Part shown: piece after piece, positions 25,763-34,676 of the stretch
How positions within the stretch are numbered: position 1 is the first letter of the stretch
Layout of the letters: each line of letters starts with the position of its first letter
From: Streptococcus parasanguinis
Lineage (GTDB): Bacteria > Bacillota > Bacilli > Lactobacillales > Streptococcaceae
DNA length: 64,000 nt
Reading direction: 5' to 3'
NCBI RefSeq assembly: GCF_018499505.1
Contig: NZ_JAHDAC010000003.1
Coordinates: forward strand, 186,001 to 250,000
Notes under the pieces: generated by a model
What the model was told of the DNA's origin: nothing
Database searches by the model: none
Seen by the model: the letters and a program-made list of their open reading frames with translations, nothing else
Made by a program: the position numbers and the translations under genes

Positions 25763-26700
25763 AAGTAAATATCTTGTTGTCCACCTATAATGGTGAACAG
25801 TATCTAAAAGAGCAGGTCAAAAGTATCCAAGACCAGACTTATCAGAATTGGCAACTCTTGATCCGAGATGATGGGTCAAGAGATGGTACGGTGGAGATCA
25901 TTCAAGAGTTGGTTGCCCAAGATGAGCGCATTCGCTTTATCAACCAGGGAGCTATCGAAAATCTCGGTGTCATCAAGAGCTTCCATGCCCTCTTGAAATA
26001 TGAAAAAGCGGATCTTTATTGCTTCAGTGATCAAGATGATGTTTGGCTACCAGAAAAGATTGCTCTTCAGGTAGCAGAAGCCGAGAAGCATTCTCAAGAA
26101 GTGCCTTTGCTGGTCTACACAGATTTGAAAGTGGTCGATGAAAACTTGAATGTGCAGCATGAGAGCATGATTCGCACCCAGTCTGATCATGGCAATACAG
26201 AACTCATTCAAGAGCTGACGGAAAATACGGTAACTGGTGGGGTAGCCACGATTAACCACGCTCTGGCTGACTTATGGACAGGTCAAGAAAAACATGCGCT
26301 CCTTATGCATGATTGGTATTTGGCCTTATTGGCAACGGCCTTTGGGAAGCTCATCTATATTGATCGGCCAACAGAATTGTACCGTCAGCACAGTAGCAAT
26401 GTTCTGGGGGCTCGTACCCTTAGAAAACGGGTCAAAAACTGGGTTCGCCCTCATGTTCTTTTTGCTAAGTATTGGAATCTCATCGAGTCCAGTCAAGAAC
26501 AAGCAAAAAATCTATTGGATCTGCCTGTCAGTCCCCAAAATAAAGAAATTATTGAAAACTTTGTGACCATTTTGGATGTTCCACTAAAAGAACGTTTGAG
26601 ACGGATTCGTCAGTATGGTTACCGTAAGAACCGAGCTTTTCACACCTTAGTGTTTACCAGCTTGATTCTGACAAAGTTTGCATATCGAGGTAAAAAATAA
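25759..26700 (+). CDS. rgpB: Rhamnosyltransferase RgpB
   Basis: 313 residues. GT2 start K-V-N-I-L-L-S-T-Y-N-G-E, R-D-D-G-S-R-D-G-T and the F-S-D-Q-D-D-V-W motif at about 93-100, typical of RgpB/rhamnosyl GT2 enzymes; further C-terminal M-H-D-W-Y. It extends the rhamnan after RgpA with alpha-linked rhamnose from dTDP-rhamnose. The start overlaps the rgpA stop (ATGA), and its stop overlaps the rgpC start (TAATG), so the four rgp genes are translationally linked. Confidence 0.92.
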   Translation: MKVNILLSTYNGEQYLKEQVKSIQDQTYQNWQLLIRDDGSRDGTVEIIQELVAQDERIRFINQGAIENLGVIKSFHALLKYEKADLYCFSDQDDVWLPEKIALQVAEAEKHSQEVPLLVYTDLKVVDENLNVQHESMIRTQSDHGNTELIQELTENTVTGGVATINHALADLWTGQEKHALLMHDWYLALLATAFGKLIYIDRPTELYRQHSSNVLGARTLRKRVKNWVRPHVLFAKYWNLIESSQEQAKNLLDLPVSPQNKEIIENFVTILDVPLKERLRRIRQYGYRKNRAFHTLVFTSLILTKFAYRGKK

Positions 26701-27509
26701 TGTTTGACGTTTTTAGTCAGAAAAATCGAATTTTATTACGAGAGTTAATCAAAACAGACTTTAAATTACGCTACCAAGGATCAGCGATCGGTTATCTTTG
26801 GTCGATTTTAAAGCCCCTGATGATGTTTAGTATCATGTATGTGGTATTTGTTCGCTTCTTAAGATTTGATGATGGAACACCGCATTATGCTGTTGGATTG
26901 CTTTTATCAATGATCTTTTGGACGTTCTTTACGGAAGCAACAAATATGGGAATGTTGTCTATTGTTTCAAGAGGAGATTTGCTACGCAAATTGAATTTTC
27001 CTAAGCAAACAATTGTTGTCTCTTCAGTTTTTGGAGCTGCAATTAATTTTTCTATCAATCTTTTAGTAGTATTTGTATTTGCTCTCATAAATAATGTTTC
27101 ATTTGGTATTCATTCTCTAATAATTATTCCTTTATTTATTGAGATGTTAATCTTAGCTATGGGGTGTGCATTTATCCTATCGGCCTTATTTGTTAAATAT
27201 CGAGATATTGGTCCGGTTTGGGAAGTTGTTCTTCAAGCAGGTATGTACGCCAGTCCTATTATTTATTCGATTACCTATTTATTGCAACGAAATCATTTGG
27301 CAGTTGCTAAAATGTTGATGATGAATCCAATAGCTCAAATGCTACAAGATATGCGTCATTTTATTATTGATCCAGTTAATCCACGTGGTTGGGATATCTT
27401 TGATCATAAAATGATAGCTTGTATTCCATATTGTATTCCAGTATTCATTTTTGTGATTGGTTTGATTGTATTCAATAAAAATTCGAAACGATTTGCGGAG
27501 ATTTTATAA
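26700..27509 (+). CDS. rgpC: Polysaccharide ABC exporter permease RgpC
   Basis: 269 residues, six hydrophobic segments, ABC-2 membrane domain of the Wzm/TagG type, with L-K-L/F-R-Y-Q-G-S-A-I-G-Y-L-W-S near residue 20-35 and the characteristic P-I-I-Y-S segment near 190. It works with RgpD to move the undecaprenyl-linked rhamnan across the membrane. It is more AT-rich than rgpA/rgpB. Start and stop both overlap neighbours by one base. Confidence 0.93.
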   Translation: MFDVFSQKNRILLRELIKTDFKLRYQGSAIGYLWSILKPLMMFSIMYVVFVRFLRFDDGTPHYAVGLLLSMIFWTFFTEATNMGMLSIVSRGDLLRKLNFPKQTIVVSSVFGAAINFSINLLVVFVFALINNVSFGIHSLIIIPLFIEMLILAMGCAFILSALFVKYRDIGPVWEVVLQAGMYASPIIYSITYLLQRNHLAVAKMLMMNPIAQMLQDMRHFIIDPVNPRGWDIFDHKMIACIPYCIPVFIFVIGLIVFNKNSKRFAEIL

Positions 27510-28717
27510 TGTCAAGTAATGTAGCAGTTAAGGTAGACCATGTCAGTAAATACTTTAAGTTACCAACTGAATCAACCCAAAGTTTACGAACAACTTTAGT
27601 AAACCGTTTTAGGGGGATTAAGGGTTACAAGAAACAAGAAGTTTTACGTGATATATCTTTTGAAGTTGAAAAAGGTGATTTTTATGGTATCGTAGGTCGA
27701 AATGGTTCTGGAAAATCGACTCTCTTAAAAATTATCTCAGAAATCTATGTGCCGGAAAAAGGTTCCGTCACGATTGATGGGAAACTGGTATCCTTTATCG
27801 AACTTGGTGTCGGTTTTAACCCCGAGCTGACAGGCCGTGAAAATGTCTACATGAATGGGGCAATGCTTGGTTTTTCAACAGCTGAGATTGATGCCATGTA
27901 TGAAGATATCGTAGAGTTTGCTGAGTTGCATGAATTCATGAACCAAAAACTCAAGAACTACTCATCAGGCATGCAGGTTCGTCTAGCTTTTTCGGTCGCG
28001 ATTAAGGCCCAAGGCGATATCTTGATTTTGGACGAGGTCCTCGCAGTAGGAGATGAGGCCTTCCAACGCAAGTGTAATGATTACTTTATGGAACGTAAAA
28101 AATCAGGTAAGACGACGATTCTTGTTACCCATGATATGAATGCCGTAAAAAAATATTGTAATAAAGCTGTTTTAATTGAAAATGGGTTGGTTAAAGTAGT
28201 TGGAAACCCTGACGATGTTGCAAATCAATATAGTTATGATAATGCATCAAGTCAAAGGGTTTCGAATGATGATGTTACAGTTGAGGATTCAGCTGTAAGC
28301 AATTTAAATATAAAATTGCTTTCGAATAAAATGTCAAGTCCTGAAGATCCCATTGAGTTTGAGGTGTCATATGAGGTTAATCAGGAAATTAAAACTTACA
28401 TAGCTTTCTCACTAACTGAAATTGACCGTGGACTTTGGGTATATAACGATAATTCTTTAGATTTTTTGACAGCTGGAAAAGGAAGAAAGAATTTCCGTTA
28501 CTCATGTAGTTTATCAAGCTTGAATGATATCAAATTAAAACTTCAAGTTTCTGTAAGAGATAGTTCGAATACAATGCTTGCATTTGCAAAGGGCGATAAT
28601 TCACCTATAATTTTGTTAAATCGAACAGATATTTCTGATGATGATATTTCTGCAAAAGACTCTGCTACTGGATTGATTCAGAGGAATGGTCATTGGGAGA
28701 CTTTAGTTGATGAATAG
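27509..28717 (+). CDS. rgpD: Polysaccharide ABC exporter ATPase RgpD (Wzt-like with C-terminal domain)
   Basis: 402 residues. ATPase domain 1-240: Walker A G-R-N-G-S-G-K-S-T, signature Y-S-S-G-M-Q-V-R-L, Walker B D-I-L-I-L-D-E-V-L-A-V-G-D and an H-loop T-H-D-M. A C-terminal domain (about 265-395) resembles the Wzt carbohydrate-binding extension, which can recognise the finished chain end. The middle of the gene (about 27750-28130) is clearly less AT-rich than both its start and its C-terminal part, which hints at recombination. The next gene overlaps its end by eight bases. Confidence 0.93.
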   Translation: MSSNVAVKVDHVSKYFKLPTESTQSLRTTLVNRFRGIKGYKKQEVLRDISFEVEKGDFYGIVGRNGSGKSTLLKIISEIYVPEKGSVTIDGKLVSFIELGVGFNPELTGRENVYMNGAMLGFSTAEIDAMYEDIVEFAELHEFMNQKLKNYSSGMQVRLAFSVAIKAQGDILILDEVLAVGDEAFQRKCNDYFMERKKSGKTTILVTHDMNAVKKYCNKAVLIENGLVKVVGNPDDVANQYSYDNASSQRVSNDDVTVEDSAVSNLNIKLLSNKMSSPEDPIEFEVSYEVNQEIKTYIAFSLTEIDRGLWVYNDNSLDFLTAGKGRKNFRYSCSLSSLNDIKLKLQVSVRDSSNTMLAFAKGDNSPIILLNRTDISDDDISAKDSATGLIQRNGHWETLVDE

Positions 28718-29576
28718 AATTCTTTTGTACATTCATTATAATAAATTTGATGAGGTGAGTGAGCATGTTCTTTATCAGTTAGAGAAAATAAAACCACTTT
28801 TTTCTCGTGTAATTTTAATATCCAACAGTCATTTAGAAAAGAATTACATGCGAAAATTAGAAATGATTGGAATAACTGAAATTATTCAAAGAGCAAATAT
28901 TGGATTTGATTTTGCAGCTTGGCGAGATGGAATGGAATACGTTGGTTTTGATCATTTGGAAAAGTATGATTCTGTGACATTGATGAATGATACATGTATA
29001 GGCCCTCTTTGGTCATTGGAACCTTATTTTAGATCATATGAATCTGCTATAGATTGCGATTTTTGGGGGATGACAAACTTTAAAAAAACGAAGTATTTTC
29101 AAGAACATGTCCAAAGTTACTTTGTATCTTATTCTCAATCGGTAGTATCATCTAAGGTTTTTCAAAAATTTTGGATGAGTATCAAAAATTTTGAAAATGT
29201 TAGACAAGTAATTGATCGCTATGAAACTAGATTGACATCTAAATTAAAAAAATCAGGTTTTAACTATCAAGTGGTTTTTAATACTTTGCACGAAAATTCT
29301 GAAGAAATGGTTCATCCTGATTTTTCTTACTATAGGCCGTTTGACATCTTGAATCATAGGGTACCATTTTTAAAATTAAAAGCGCTACAATCACATCAAG
29401 AACAAGCAAATCAATTAAAATGTGAAATAAAATCAATTTCAGACTTTCCTTCTGAAATCTTGGAAAATGTGTATTCATCAATAGAATTTTTCTCAAACGA
29501 AATTGTGAGAAATGAGAAAATTAGTATCTTTAAAAAAGTAGTTAATAAATTAAAGAGAGTAGTAGAGAGAAGTTAA
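28710..29576 (+). CDS. RgpF-like rhamnan synthesis protein
   Basis: 288 residues from the ATG at 28710. Contains the RgpF-domain motifs R-A-N-I-G-F-D-F-A-A-W-R-D-G, M-N-D-T-C-I-G-P, F-W-G-M-T and Q-S-Y-F-V-S. This is the same family as residues 365-650 of the large enzyme at 18965, here as a free-standing protein. RgpF homologues are rhamnosyltransferases or needed for rhamnan synthesis. The usual rgpE is absent between rgpD and this gene. Very AT-rich. Start overlaps rgpD by eight bases and its stop overlaps the next start. Confidence 0.82.
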   Translation: MNRILLYIHYNKFDEVSEHVLYQLEKIKPLFSRVILISNSHLEKNYMRKLEMIGITEIIQRANIGFDFAAWRDGMEYVGFDHLEKYDSVTLMNDTCIGPLWSLEPYFRSYESAIDCDFWGMTNFKKTKYFQEHVQSYFVSYSQSVVSSKVFQKFWMSIKNFENVRQVIDRYETRLTSKLKKSGFNYQVVFNTLHENSEEMVHPDFSYYRPFDILNHRVPFLKLKALQSHQEQANQLKCEIKSISDFPSEILENVYSSIEFFSNEIVRNEKISIFKKVVNKLKRVVERS

Positions 29577-31249
29577 TGGAATTAAAGAGAAAGATAATAA
29601 AGGCTAAAGAGTTATATTATTTGAAGAATTTATTTTTGATAAAATATTTATTTTCACTAATAATTTCATTACTGGCTATCAGTAGTACAAAAAATTTTGG
29701 TTATACAATCATATCTTTAATTGAATTGTCATTAATTTTTTTTCTGAGTAATTTCTTTATCAAGAAATTTCAAGTTATCACTCAAATTTTCAATAGTGTG
29801 TTACTGCTGTTATATAATACACAAATACTTGTGTTAAATTTTGGAACTTCGTATGTTACATTGACTATGGTTGATAACATAAGTTCATGGGAAGCATTGG
29901 GTGGTAGAGCGTTTATCTATGGTTTTGCTATTTTACTATTATTGTTTTTTAGTTTTTTACCGATTAATAAAATTGAATTGTTAGATACGTCAAAATTCAA
30001 AAGAGCAAATCTGCAAGATGACCCAATATGGAAATTCCAAGATCTTATTTTTGCTATTTTGATTTTAGTATTTGAATTAATTGTATTACAATTTTTACCG
30101 GTAAAAATGTCTCCTACTGTTTCAACATATAATTTGGTACAAGATAAAATTGAGTTTGAAAAAGTAAAACGAGAGACCCTAATAAAATCAGAAAAGCTTA
30201 AACAAAAATTTCTTAAAGATGGAGTTCAAGATTATGTTAAAAAACCATCAAACCTCCCTGATAAGCCAAATATAATCTTAATTTTTACTGAGGGATTTTC
30301 ACATCATATTATCGATGACAGTAGAAATATTACTCCAACAATTAAAGAATATGAGTCGAAATCTATATCGTTTAGAAATTATTATAATCATACGTTTGCA
30401 ACATACCGAGGTATAGAAAGTCAATTATTCTCGGGTTATCAAATTGAGAATAATTCACGGAATTACTTAATTTCTCTTCCTAAATTTTTAAGTGGACAAG
30501 GATATAAAACTGAATTTATAAATACTGAACCTAAAAATAAAGAATTTACAGATTACCTTTCTGATTTAGGTTTTGATAATATCTATAGTTCAAAGTTGGA
30601 AAATGGTAGAAAAATCTCATTTGACAAAGAAGCGTACGAGGAACTGTTCTCACAAATAGAGAATTATTCAAAAAATAAATCTCCGTTTCTAATTTCAATG
30701 TACACATTTGGGACACATGTAGGTTCTGACGGATATAATTATAAATTAGGAGATGGTAATGATAGAGTTCTCAATCGATTCTATGAGATGGATCAGCAGT
30801 TTAAAAAATTCATGGATCGATTTAATTCAAGTCCAATCTCAGAAAATACAGTCCTTATTTTCACCACTGACCATGCGACGTATGTTGATGATGAATATAA
30901 AAAAGCATTCCCAAATGAAAACCGTGATCATGTAAGTTTGGATAAAATTCCATTTTTTATATACTATAAAGGTGTATCGTCTCAGACAATAGACGTGAAT
31001 GGGAAAAATTCTCTTAATATGACACCAACTGTTCTAGATTTTTTAGATTATTCTTCGACAAATTATTTTTTAGGCACCTCCCTATTTTCACAAGATAACA
31101 ATGACAATATGTTCAGTTCTATATACTCCGAAGGTACTGTTTTGAAAAAAACATCAGGGAGTAAGGTAGAGGAAATTCCTGAAAGTGAATTAAAAATGAT
31201 CAAAGAAAAAGTTTATGAATACTTTAGAGTATCTCAAAATAAAAACTAG
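29576..31249 (+). CDS. GacH-like glycerol-phosphate transferase (LtaS/sulfatase fold)
   Basis: 557 residues: five membrane spans in the first 180, then an extracellular sulfatase-fold domain (about 225-540). Motifs: I-L-I-F-T-E-G-F-S with a metal-binding Glu, candidate catalytic Thr276 in F-A-T-Y-R-G, T-T-D-H-A and a late His. Size and position at the end of the rgp genes match GacH/SccH, which transfer glycerol phosphate from phosphatidylglycerol to side-chain sugars of group A and S. mutans polysaccharides. It is therefore a candidate decorating enzyme. A second, larger LtaS-type protein is at 49964-52123. Last gene of the locus, with a terminator after it. Confidence 0.85.
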   Translation: MELKRKIIKAKELYYLKNLFLIKYLFSLIISLLAISSTKNFGYTIISLIELSLIFFLSNFFIKKFQVITQIFNSVLLLLYNTQILVLNFGTSYVTLTMVDNISSWEALGGRAFIYGFAILLLLFFSFLPINKIELLDTSKFKRANLQDDPIWKFQDLIFAILILVFELIVLQFLPVKMSPTVSTYNLVQDKIEFEKVKRETLIKSEKLKQKFLKDGVQDYVKKPSNLPDKPNIILIFTEGFSHHIIDDSRNITPTIKEYESKSISFRNYYNHTFATYRGIESQLFSGYQIENNSRNYLISLPKFLSGQGYKTEFINTEPKNKEFTDYLSDLGFDNIYSSKLENGRKISFDKEAYEELFSQIENYSKNKSPFLISMYTFGTHVGSDGYNYKLGDGNDRVLNRFYEMDQQFKKFMDRFNSSPISENTVLIFTTDHATYVDDEYKKAFPNENRDHVSLDKIPFFIYYKGVSSQTIDVNGKNSLNMTPTVLDFLDYSSTNYFLGTSLFSQDNNDNMFSSIYSEGTVLKKTSGSKVEEIPESELKMIKEKVYEYFRVSQNKN

Positions 31250-31265
31250 GACAGAATGAAACTTT

Positions 31266-31332
31266 TAAAAGGAGTGCAAGCAGTTAAAAATCTTTGTGAT
31301 TTTGGCTGTCTGGCTCCCTTTTTTTTGTTTTT
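31266..31332 (+). terminator. Terminator at the end of the polysaccharide locus
   Basis: Long interrupted hairpin: AAAAGGAG..AGCAG..AAAATC pairs with GATTTT..CTGT..CTCC, followed by eight T. Confidence 0.8.
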
Positions 31333-31362
31333 TATGCTAAACTATTAGATGGGGGTACGCTC

Positions 31363-31839
31363 ATGATTAAGATATTTGGAAAGGTCCATTATCATTGGCA
31401 ACCGGACTTATCTATTCTTGTGACTTATTGGTCCATTGCAGTGATTCCGGTCTTTATTGGACTGGCCTTGATGTATGAGAGCTCTAGTGTGCCAACGCTA
31501 GTTTTGTTTTCGTTCTTTTTATTTATGGTCTTGCTCGCGATTGGGGTCCATCGTTACTTCACGATCTATGAGGATGGGAACTTGCGGATTATTACAGCTA
31601 ATCCTTTTACTCCAATCAAGGTGAAGATTGACTCGATTGAAAAGGTCGAAGTAAATAAGAAATCGATCAAGCTCATTTTTAATGATGGTTCGCGCAGTCG
31701 GACATTCTGTATGCGTAAATGGCCGAAAAAATACTTTATCAATGCGCTTGCCTTAAATCCTTATTTTAAGGGAGAAGTAATCTTGACGGACAATTTCATT
31801 CATGTGGATTACTACGAGATGTATTATGCAGACAAATAA
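31363..31839 (+). CDS. EbsA-like membrane protein
   Basis: 158 residues. Two adjacent membrane spans (about 18-37 and 45-62) are followed by a soluble domain with a beta-rich pattern (F-T-I-Y-E-D-G-N-L-R-I-I, V-K-I-D-S-I-E-K-V). This resembles the EbsA family of lactic acid bacteria, named from enterococci, whose molecular role is unclear. The PH-like soluble part could be regulatory. It lies between the polysaccharide locus and the convergent ferredoxin gene. Confidence 0.7.
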   Translation: MIKIFGKVHYHWQPDLSILVTYWSIAVIPVFIGLALMYESSSVPTLVLFSFFLFMVLLAIGVHRYFTIYEDGNLRIITANPFTPIKVKIDSIEKVEVNKKSIKLIFNDGSRSRTFCMRKWPKKYFINALALNPYFKGEVILTDNFIHVDYYEMYYADK

Positions 31840-31842
31840 AAA

Positions 31843-31866
31843 GCCCTCTTAATCTTTTAAGAGAGC
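31843..31866 (-). terminator. Terminator for the ferredoxin gene (also faces the EbsA gene)
   Basis: CTCTTAA (31846-31852) and TTAAGAG (31857-31863) with flanking GC pairs; on the minus strand it is followed by CTTTTTA. The stem includes the ferredoxin stop codon. Confidence 0.75.
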
Positions 31867-32049
31867 ATGAGTGGGGCATTCTTTGATAGCCTCGAGAACA
31901 TCGTTTGTGACAGGAACTTCCTTTTCAAGGAGGTCGTCCTCTTCAGTAGCAAATTTAACGATGCCATTGTCATGGTAATCAAATAATTCAGAATAGGTCT
32001 GACAGAGACCGCAAGCGATGCAACGATCTGGAATTAACGTAACTTTCAT
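31849..32049 (-). CDS. Single-cluster [4Fe-4S] ferredoxin
   Basis: 66 residues. C-I-A-C-G-L-C near residue 10 and a lone C-P near 59 supply four cysteines for one [4Fe-4S] cluster, like Bacillus/Thermotoga-type ferredoxins. Acidic overall, soluble electron carrier; partner enzymes are not in the window. It is divergent from the LysM-protein gene, with 45 bases between start codons. Confidence 0.92.
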   Translation of the reverse strand: MKVTLIPDRCIACGLCQTYSELFDYHDNGIVKFATEEDDLLEKEVPVTNDVLEAIKECPTHALLKD

Positions 32050-32094
32050 ACTTCTATTGTAATGATTTTTACGAGAAAAAACAAGGAGGAAGTC

Positions 32095-32550
32095 ATGGCA
32101 AAAGAACCATGGGAAGAAGATATTTACGATGATGGAGAAGAAACATTGAAAAGAACGAGTAAGTTAAACGGAATCAAGGCAGATCGTCTATTGACGATTT
32201 TAGCCATTATTTTCTTTGTAGTAGTAGTGGCGATGGTCTGCTTGTTGATCTTCCTTTCAACAGGTGGCAGCAATAAATCAAAACAAATGTCTGGTTTCTA
32301 CAATGGAGAGACTAAGGTTGAACAGAAATCATCAGTCCCTGCAGCACAGACGGACCAAGCAGCTAAAGACGATAGTTCAAAAGATGAGAACTCTGAAGAA
32401 GGTACGATCACTGTTCAAGCAGGTGAAGGGGAAGCAGCGATCGCTGCGCGTGCTGGTATTTCCATTGCCCAATTGGAACAGTTAAATCCATCTCACATGT
32501 CTACAGGATCATGGTATGCCAATCCTGGTGATGTCGTTAAGATTCAGTAG
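32095..32550 (+). CDS. LysM-domain surface-associated protein (SAG1386/EF1546 type)
   Basis: 151 residues from the ATG at 32095, after AAGGAGG. Acidic N-terminus starting A-K-E-P-W-E-E, one membrane span (about 35-58), a Ser/Asp/Lys-rich linker (60-105), and a C-terminal LysM-like domain ([17 protein letters not shown], then N-P-G-D-V-V-K-I). The domain would bind peptidoglycan outside the membrane. It lies 14 bases before cmk, the usual position for this family in streptococci. Confidence 0.85.
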   Translation: MAKEPWEEDIYDDGEETLKRTSKLNGIKADRLLTILAIIFFVVVVAMVCLLIFLSTGGSNKSKQMSGFYNGETKVEQKSSVPAAQTDQAAKDDSSKDENSEEGTITVQAGEGEAAIAARAGISIAQLEQLNPSHMSTGSWYANPGDVVKIQ

Positions 32551-32564
32551 GAGTTGAGGACAGT

Positions 32565-33245
32565 ATGAAACAAATTCAAATTGCCATTGATGGACCGGCT
32601 TCCAGTGGAAAGTCCACAGTTGCAAAGATCATTGCCAAGGATCTAGGCTATACGTATTTAGACACGGGAGCTATGTACCGTGCGGCGACTTATCTAGCTT
32701 TGCAAAATAATCTGACAGCTGAACAGGTTGATGACTTGTTAGCCCTTTTAGATCAGTATCCAATTAGTTTCGGTCGTTCAGAAGAAGGAGAGCAGCTTGT
32801 CTTTGTAGCAGATGTGGATATTACCCACCCAATTCGCGATAACCAAGTGACCAACAATGTTTCATGGGTTGCAGCACTTGCGCCAGTCCGTGAAAAACTT
32901 GTCACTCTACAGCAAGAAATTGCAGCAGAGGGGGGCATCGTCATGGATGGTCGTGATATTGGAACCGTCGTTCTTCCACATGCAGAGTTGAAGATCTTTT
33001 TGGTCGCTTCTGTTGAGGAGCGGGCAGAACGTCGTTATAAGGAAAATGTTGAAAAGGGTATTACAGCGGATCTTGAGTTACTAAAGAAAGAAATCGCTGA
33101 GCGGGACTATAAGGACAGCCACCGTGCCGTTTCTCCTTTGAAACCTGCAGCTGATGCCATTCATTTTGATACGACGGGTGTTGGAATTGCAGACGTTGTT
33201 GCATTTATTGAAGAAAAAGCAAAAAAACTTCTTGACAAAGAATAA
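32565..33245 (+). CDS. cmk: Cytidylate kinase
   Basis: 226 residues. P-loop [11 protein letters not shown] at 8-18, [10 protein letters not shown] and [10 protein letters not shown] for CMP recognition. It phosphorylates CMP and dCMP with ATP. The 3' end of the gene carries the -35 hexamer of the infC promoter. Follows the LysM gene with a GGAG ribosome site. Confidence 0.96.
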   Translation: MKQIQIAIDGPASSGKSTVAKIIAKDLGYTYLDTGAMYRAATYLALQNNLTAEQVDDLLALLDQYPISFGRSEEGEQLVFVADVDITHPIRDNQVTNNVSWVAALAPVREKLVTLQQEIAAEGGIVMDGRDIGTVVLPHAELKIFLVASVEERAERRYKENVEKGITADLELLKKEIAERDYKDSHRAVSPLKPAADAIHFDTTGVGIADVVAFIEEKAKKLLDKE

Positions 33246-33260
33246 AAAACTTGATATCAT
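33232..33260 (+). promoter_or_regulatory. infC operon promoter inside the end of cmk
   Basis: TTGACA (33232-33237) and TATCAT (33255-33260) separated by 17 bases, predicting a start near 33267. The -35 lies in the last codons of cmk. Confidence 0.8.
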
Positions 33261-33266
33261 ATAAAA

Positions 33267-33422
33267 GTTGAGAAAAGCAGAAGTGAGAACTTCTCGCCTT
33301 GTGACGCAAGTTGCCTGGCCCCTACGGATCAAGTTTCAGTAATGAAATACATCATGTAGTTCGGGCCTGTTTTGCAGGTCCGTTCTTTGTTTTTCTCGAA
33401 TAATAAAAAAGAGGTGAAAACC
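33267..33422 (+). ncRNA. infC-rpmI-rplT structured leader with transcription attenuator
   Basis: About 155 untranslated bases with several possible pairings (for example AGAAGTGAGAACTTCT near 33281-33296) end in a terminator-like hairpin, CGGGCCTG (33362-33369) and CAGGTCCG (33375-33382), then a T-rich tract to 33395. Position before infC-rpmI-rplT matches the L20-type leader of Firmicutes, where L20 protein represses the operon. Seen: the hairpin and T tract. Known: L20 control in Bacillus. Inferred: the same here. Confidence 0.75.
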
Positions 33423-33944
33423 ATAGCAAAGCAAGACTTATTCATCAATGATGAAATTCGTGTACGTGAAGTTCGCTTAATCGGTCTTGAAGGTGAGCAA
33501 TTGGGTATCAAACCACTTAGCGAAGCGCAGGCACTTGCGGACGACGCTAATGTTGACTTGGTTCTCATTCAACCTCAAGCTAAACCTCCTGTTGCAAAGA
33601 TTATGGACTACGGTAAGTTCAAATTTGAGTATCAGAAGAAGCAAAAAGAACAACGCAAAAAACAAAGCGTTGTGACCGTGAAAGAAGTTCGTTTGAGCCC
33701 AGTGATTGACAAGGGTGATTTCGATACAAAACTTCGCAATGCTCGCAAATTCCTTGAAAAAGGAAATAAAGTGAAGGTATCCATTCGCTTTAAGGGTCGT
33801 ATGATTACCCACAAAGAGATTGGTGCTAAAGTTTTAGCCGACTTCGCTGAAGCGACACAAGATGTGGCGATCATCGAACAACGAGCTAAGATGGATGGAC
33901 GTCAAATGTTCATGCAATTGGCGCCAGCAACTGACAAGAAATAA
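33423..33944 (+). CDS. infC: Translation initiation factor IF-3 with AUA start
   Basis: 173 residues from an ATA codon at 33423. The ribosome site AGAGGTG (33410-33416) stands six bases before this ATA, and the protein then reads [12 protein letters not shown], the IF-3 N-terminus. A GTG at 33414 is part of the ribosome site and so is a poor start. IF-3 genes use rare AUU/AUA/AUC starts so that IF-3, which rejects non-standard start codons, limits its own synthesis. Domain order is the usual N domain, Lys-rich linker (Y-Q-K-K-Q-K-E-Q) and C domain. First gene of the infC-rpmI-rplT operon. Confidence 0.93.
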   Translation: MAKQDLFINDEIRVREVRLIGLEGEQLGIKPLSEAQALADDANVDLVLIQPQAKPPVAKIMDYGKFKFEYQKKQKEQRKKQSVVTVKEVRLSPVIDKGDFDTKLRNARKFLEKGNKVKVSIRFKGRMITHKEIGAKVLADFAEATQDVAIIEQRAKMDGRQMFMQLAPATDKK

Positions 33945-33977
33945 TCTGTCAGAAAGTTAAAAAAAGGAGAAAATATC

Positions 33978-34178
33978 ATGCCAAAACAAAAAACACACCG
34001 CGCATCAGCTAAACGTTTCAAACGTACAGGTTCTGGTGGACTTAAACGTTTCCGTGCTTACACTTCTCACCGTTTCCACGGAAAAACTAAGAAACAACGT
34101 CGTCATCTTCGTAAAGCATCTATGGTGCATGCAGGAGATTTCAAACGTATCAAAGCAATGCTTACTCGCTTGAAATAA
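33978..34178 (+). CDS. rpmI: 50S ribosomal protein L35
   Basis: 66 residues, basic, starting [13 protein letters not shown] and ending M-L-T-R-L-K: the L35 pattern. Strong AAAAAGGAG site. Between infC and rplT as in most Firmicutes. Confidence 0.98.
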   Translation: MPKQKTHRASAKRFKRTGSGGLKRFRAYTSHRFHGKTKKQRRHLRKASMVHAGDFKRIKAMLTRLK

Positions 34179-34227
34179 TCGCGTATTCGTAAGTAAAGAA
34201 TTCTAGGAAATATTGGAGGAAATATAA

Positions 34228-34587
34228 ATGGCACGTGTTAAAGGTGGCGTTGTATCACGCAAACGTCGTAAACGTATTCTTAAATTAGCTAAAGGTTACT
34301 ATGGAGCTAAACATATCTTGTTCCGTACTGCAAAAGAACAAGTAATGAACTCATACTACTATGCATATCGTGACCGTCGTCAAAAGAAACGTGACTTCCG
34401 TAAATTGTGGATCACACGTATCAATGCGGCAGCTCGTTTGAACGGACTTTCATACTCACAATTGATGCATGGTTTGAAATTGGCTGAGATCGAAGTTAAC
34501 CGTAAAATGCTTGCTGACTTGGCTGTTAACGATGCAGCAGCTTTCACAGCTCTTGCAGATGCAGCGAAAGCAAAACTTGGTAAATAA
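34228..34587 (+). CDS. rplT: 50S ribosomal protein L20
   Basis: 119 residues, starting [14 protein letters not shown] and containing G-Y-Y-G-A-K and [12 protein letters not shown]20. It helps assemble the 50S subunit and is the known repressor of this operon through the leader. Ends in a terminator. Confidence 0.98.
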
Positions 34588-34596
34588 TGTTTATAA

Positions 34597-34626
34597 GGCT
34601 GAGAAGATTTTCTCAGTCTTTTTTTC
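34597..34626 (+). terminator. Terminator after rplT
   Basis: CTGAGAA (34599-34605) and TTCTCAG (34610-34616), then a run of T with one C. Confidence 0.9.
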
Positions 34627-34638
34627 TTGCTGATTTCA

Positions 34639-34647
34639 TGCTATAAT
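34639..34647 (+). promoter_or_regulatory. Extended -10 promoter for the deaminase gene
   Basis: TGCTATAAT, 29 bases before the ATG at 34677, with TAGGAG as ribosome site downstream. Confidence 0.6.
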
Positions 34648-34676
34648 GAAATCAATTATAGGAGAAATCATATTAG

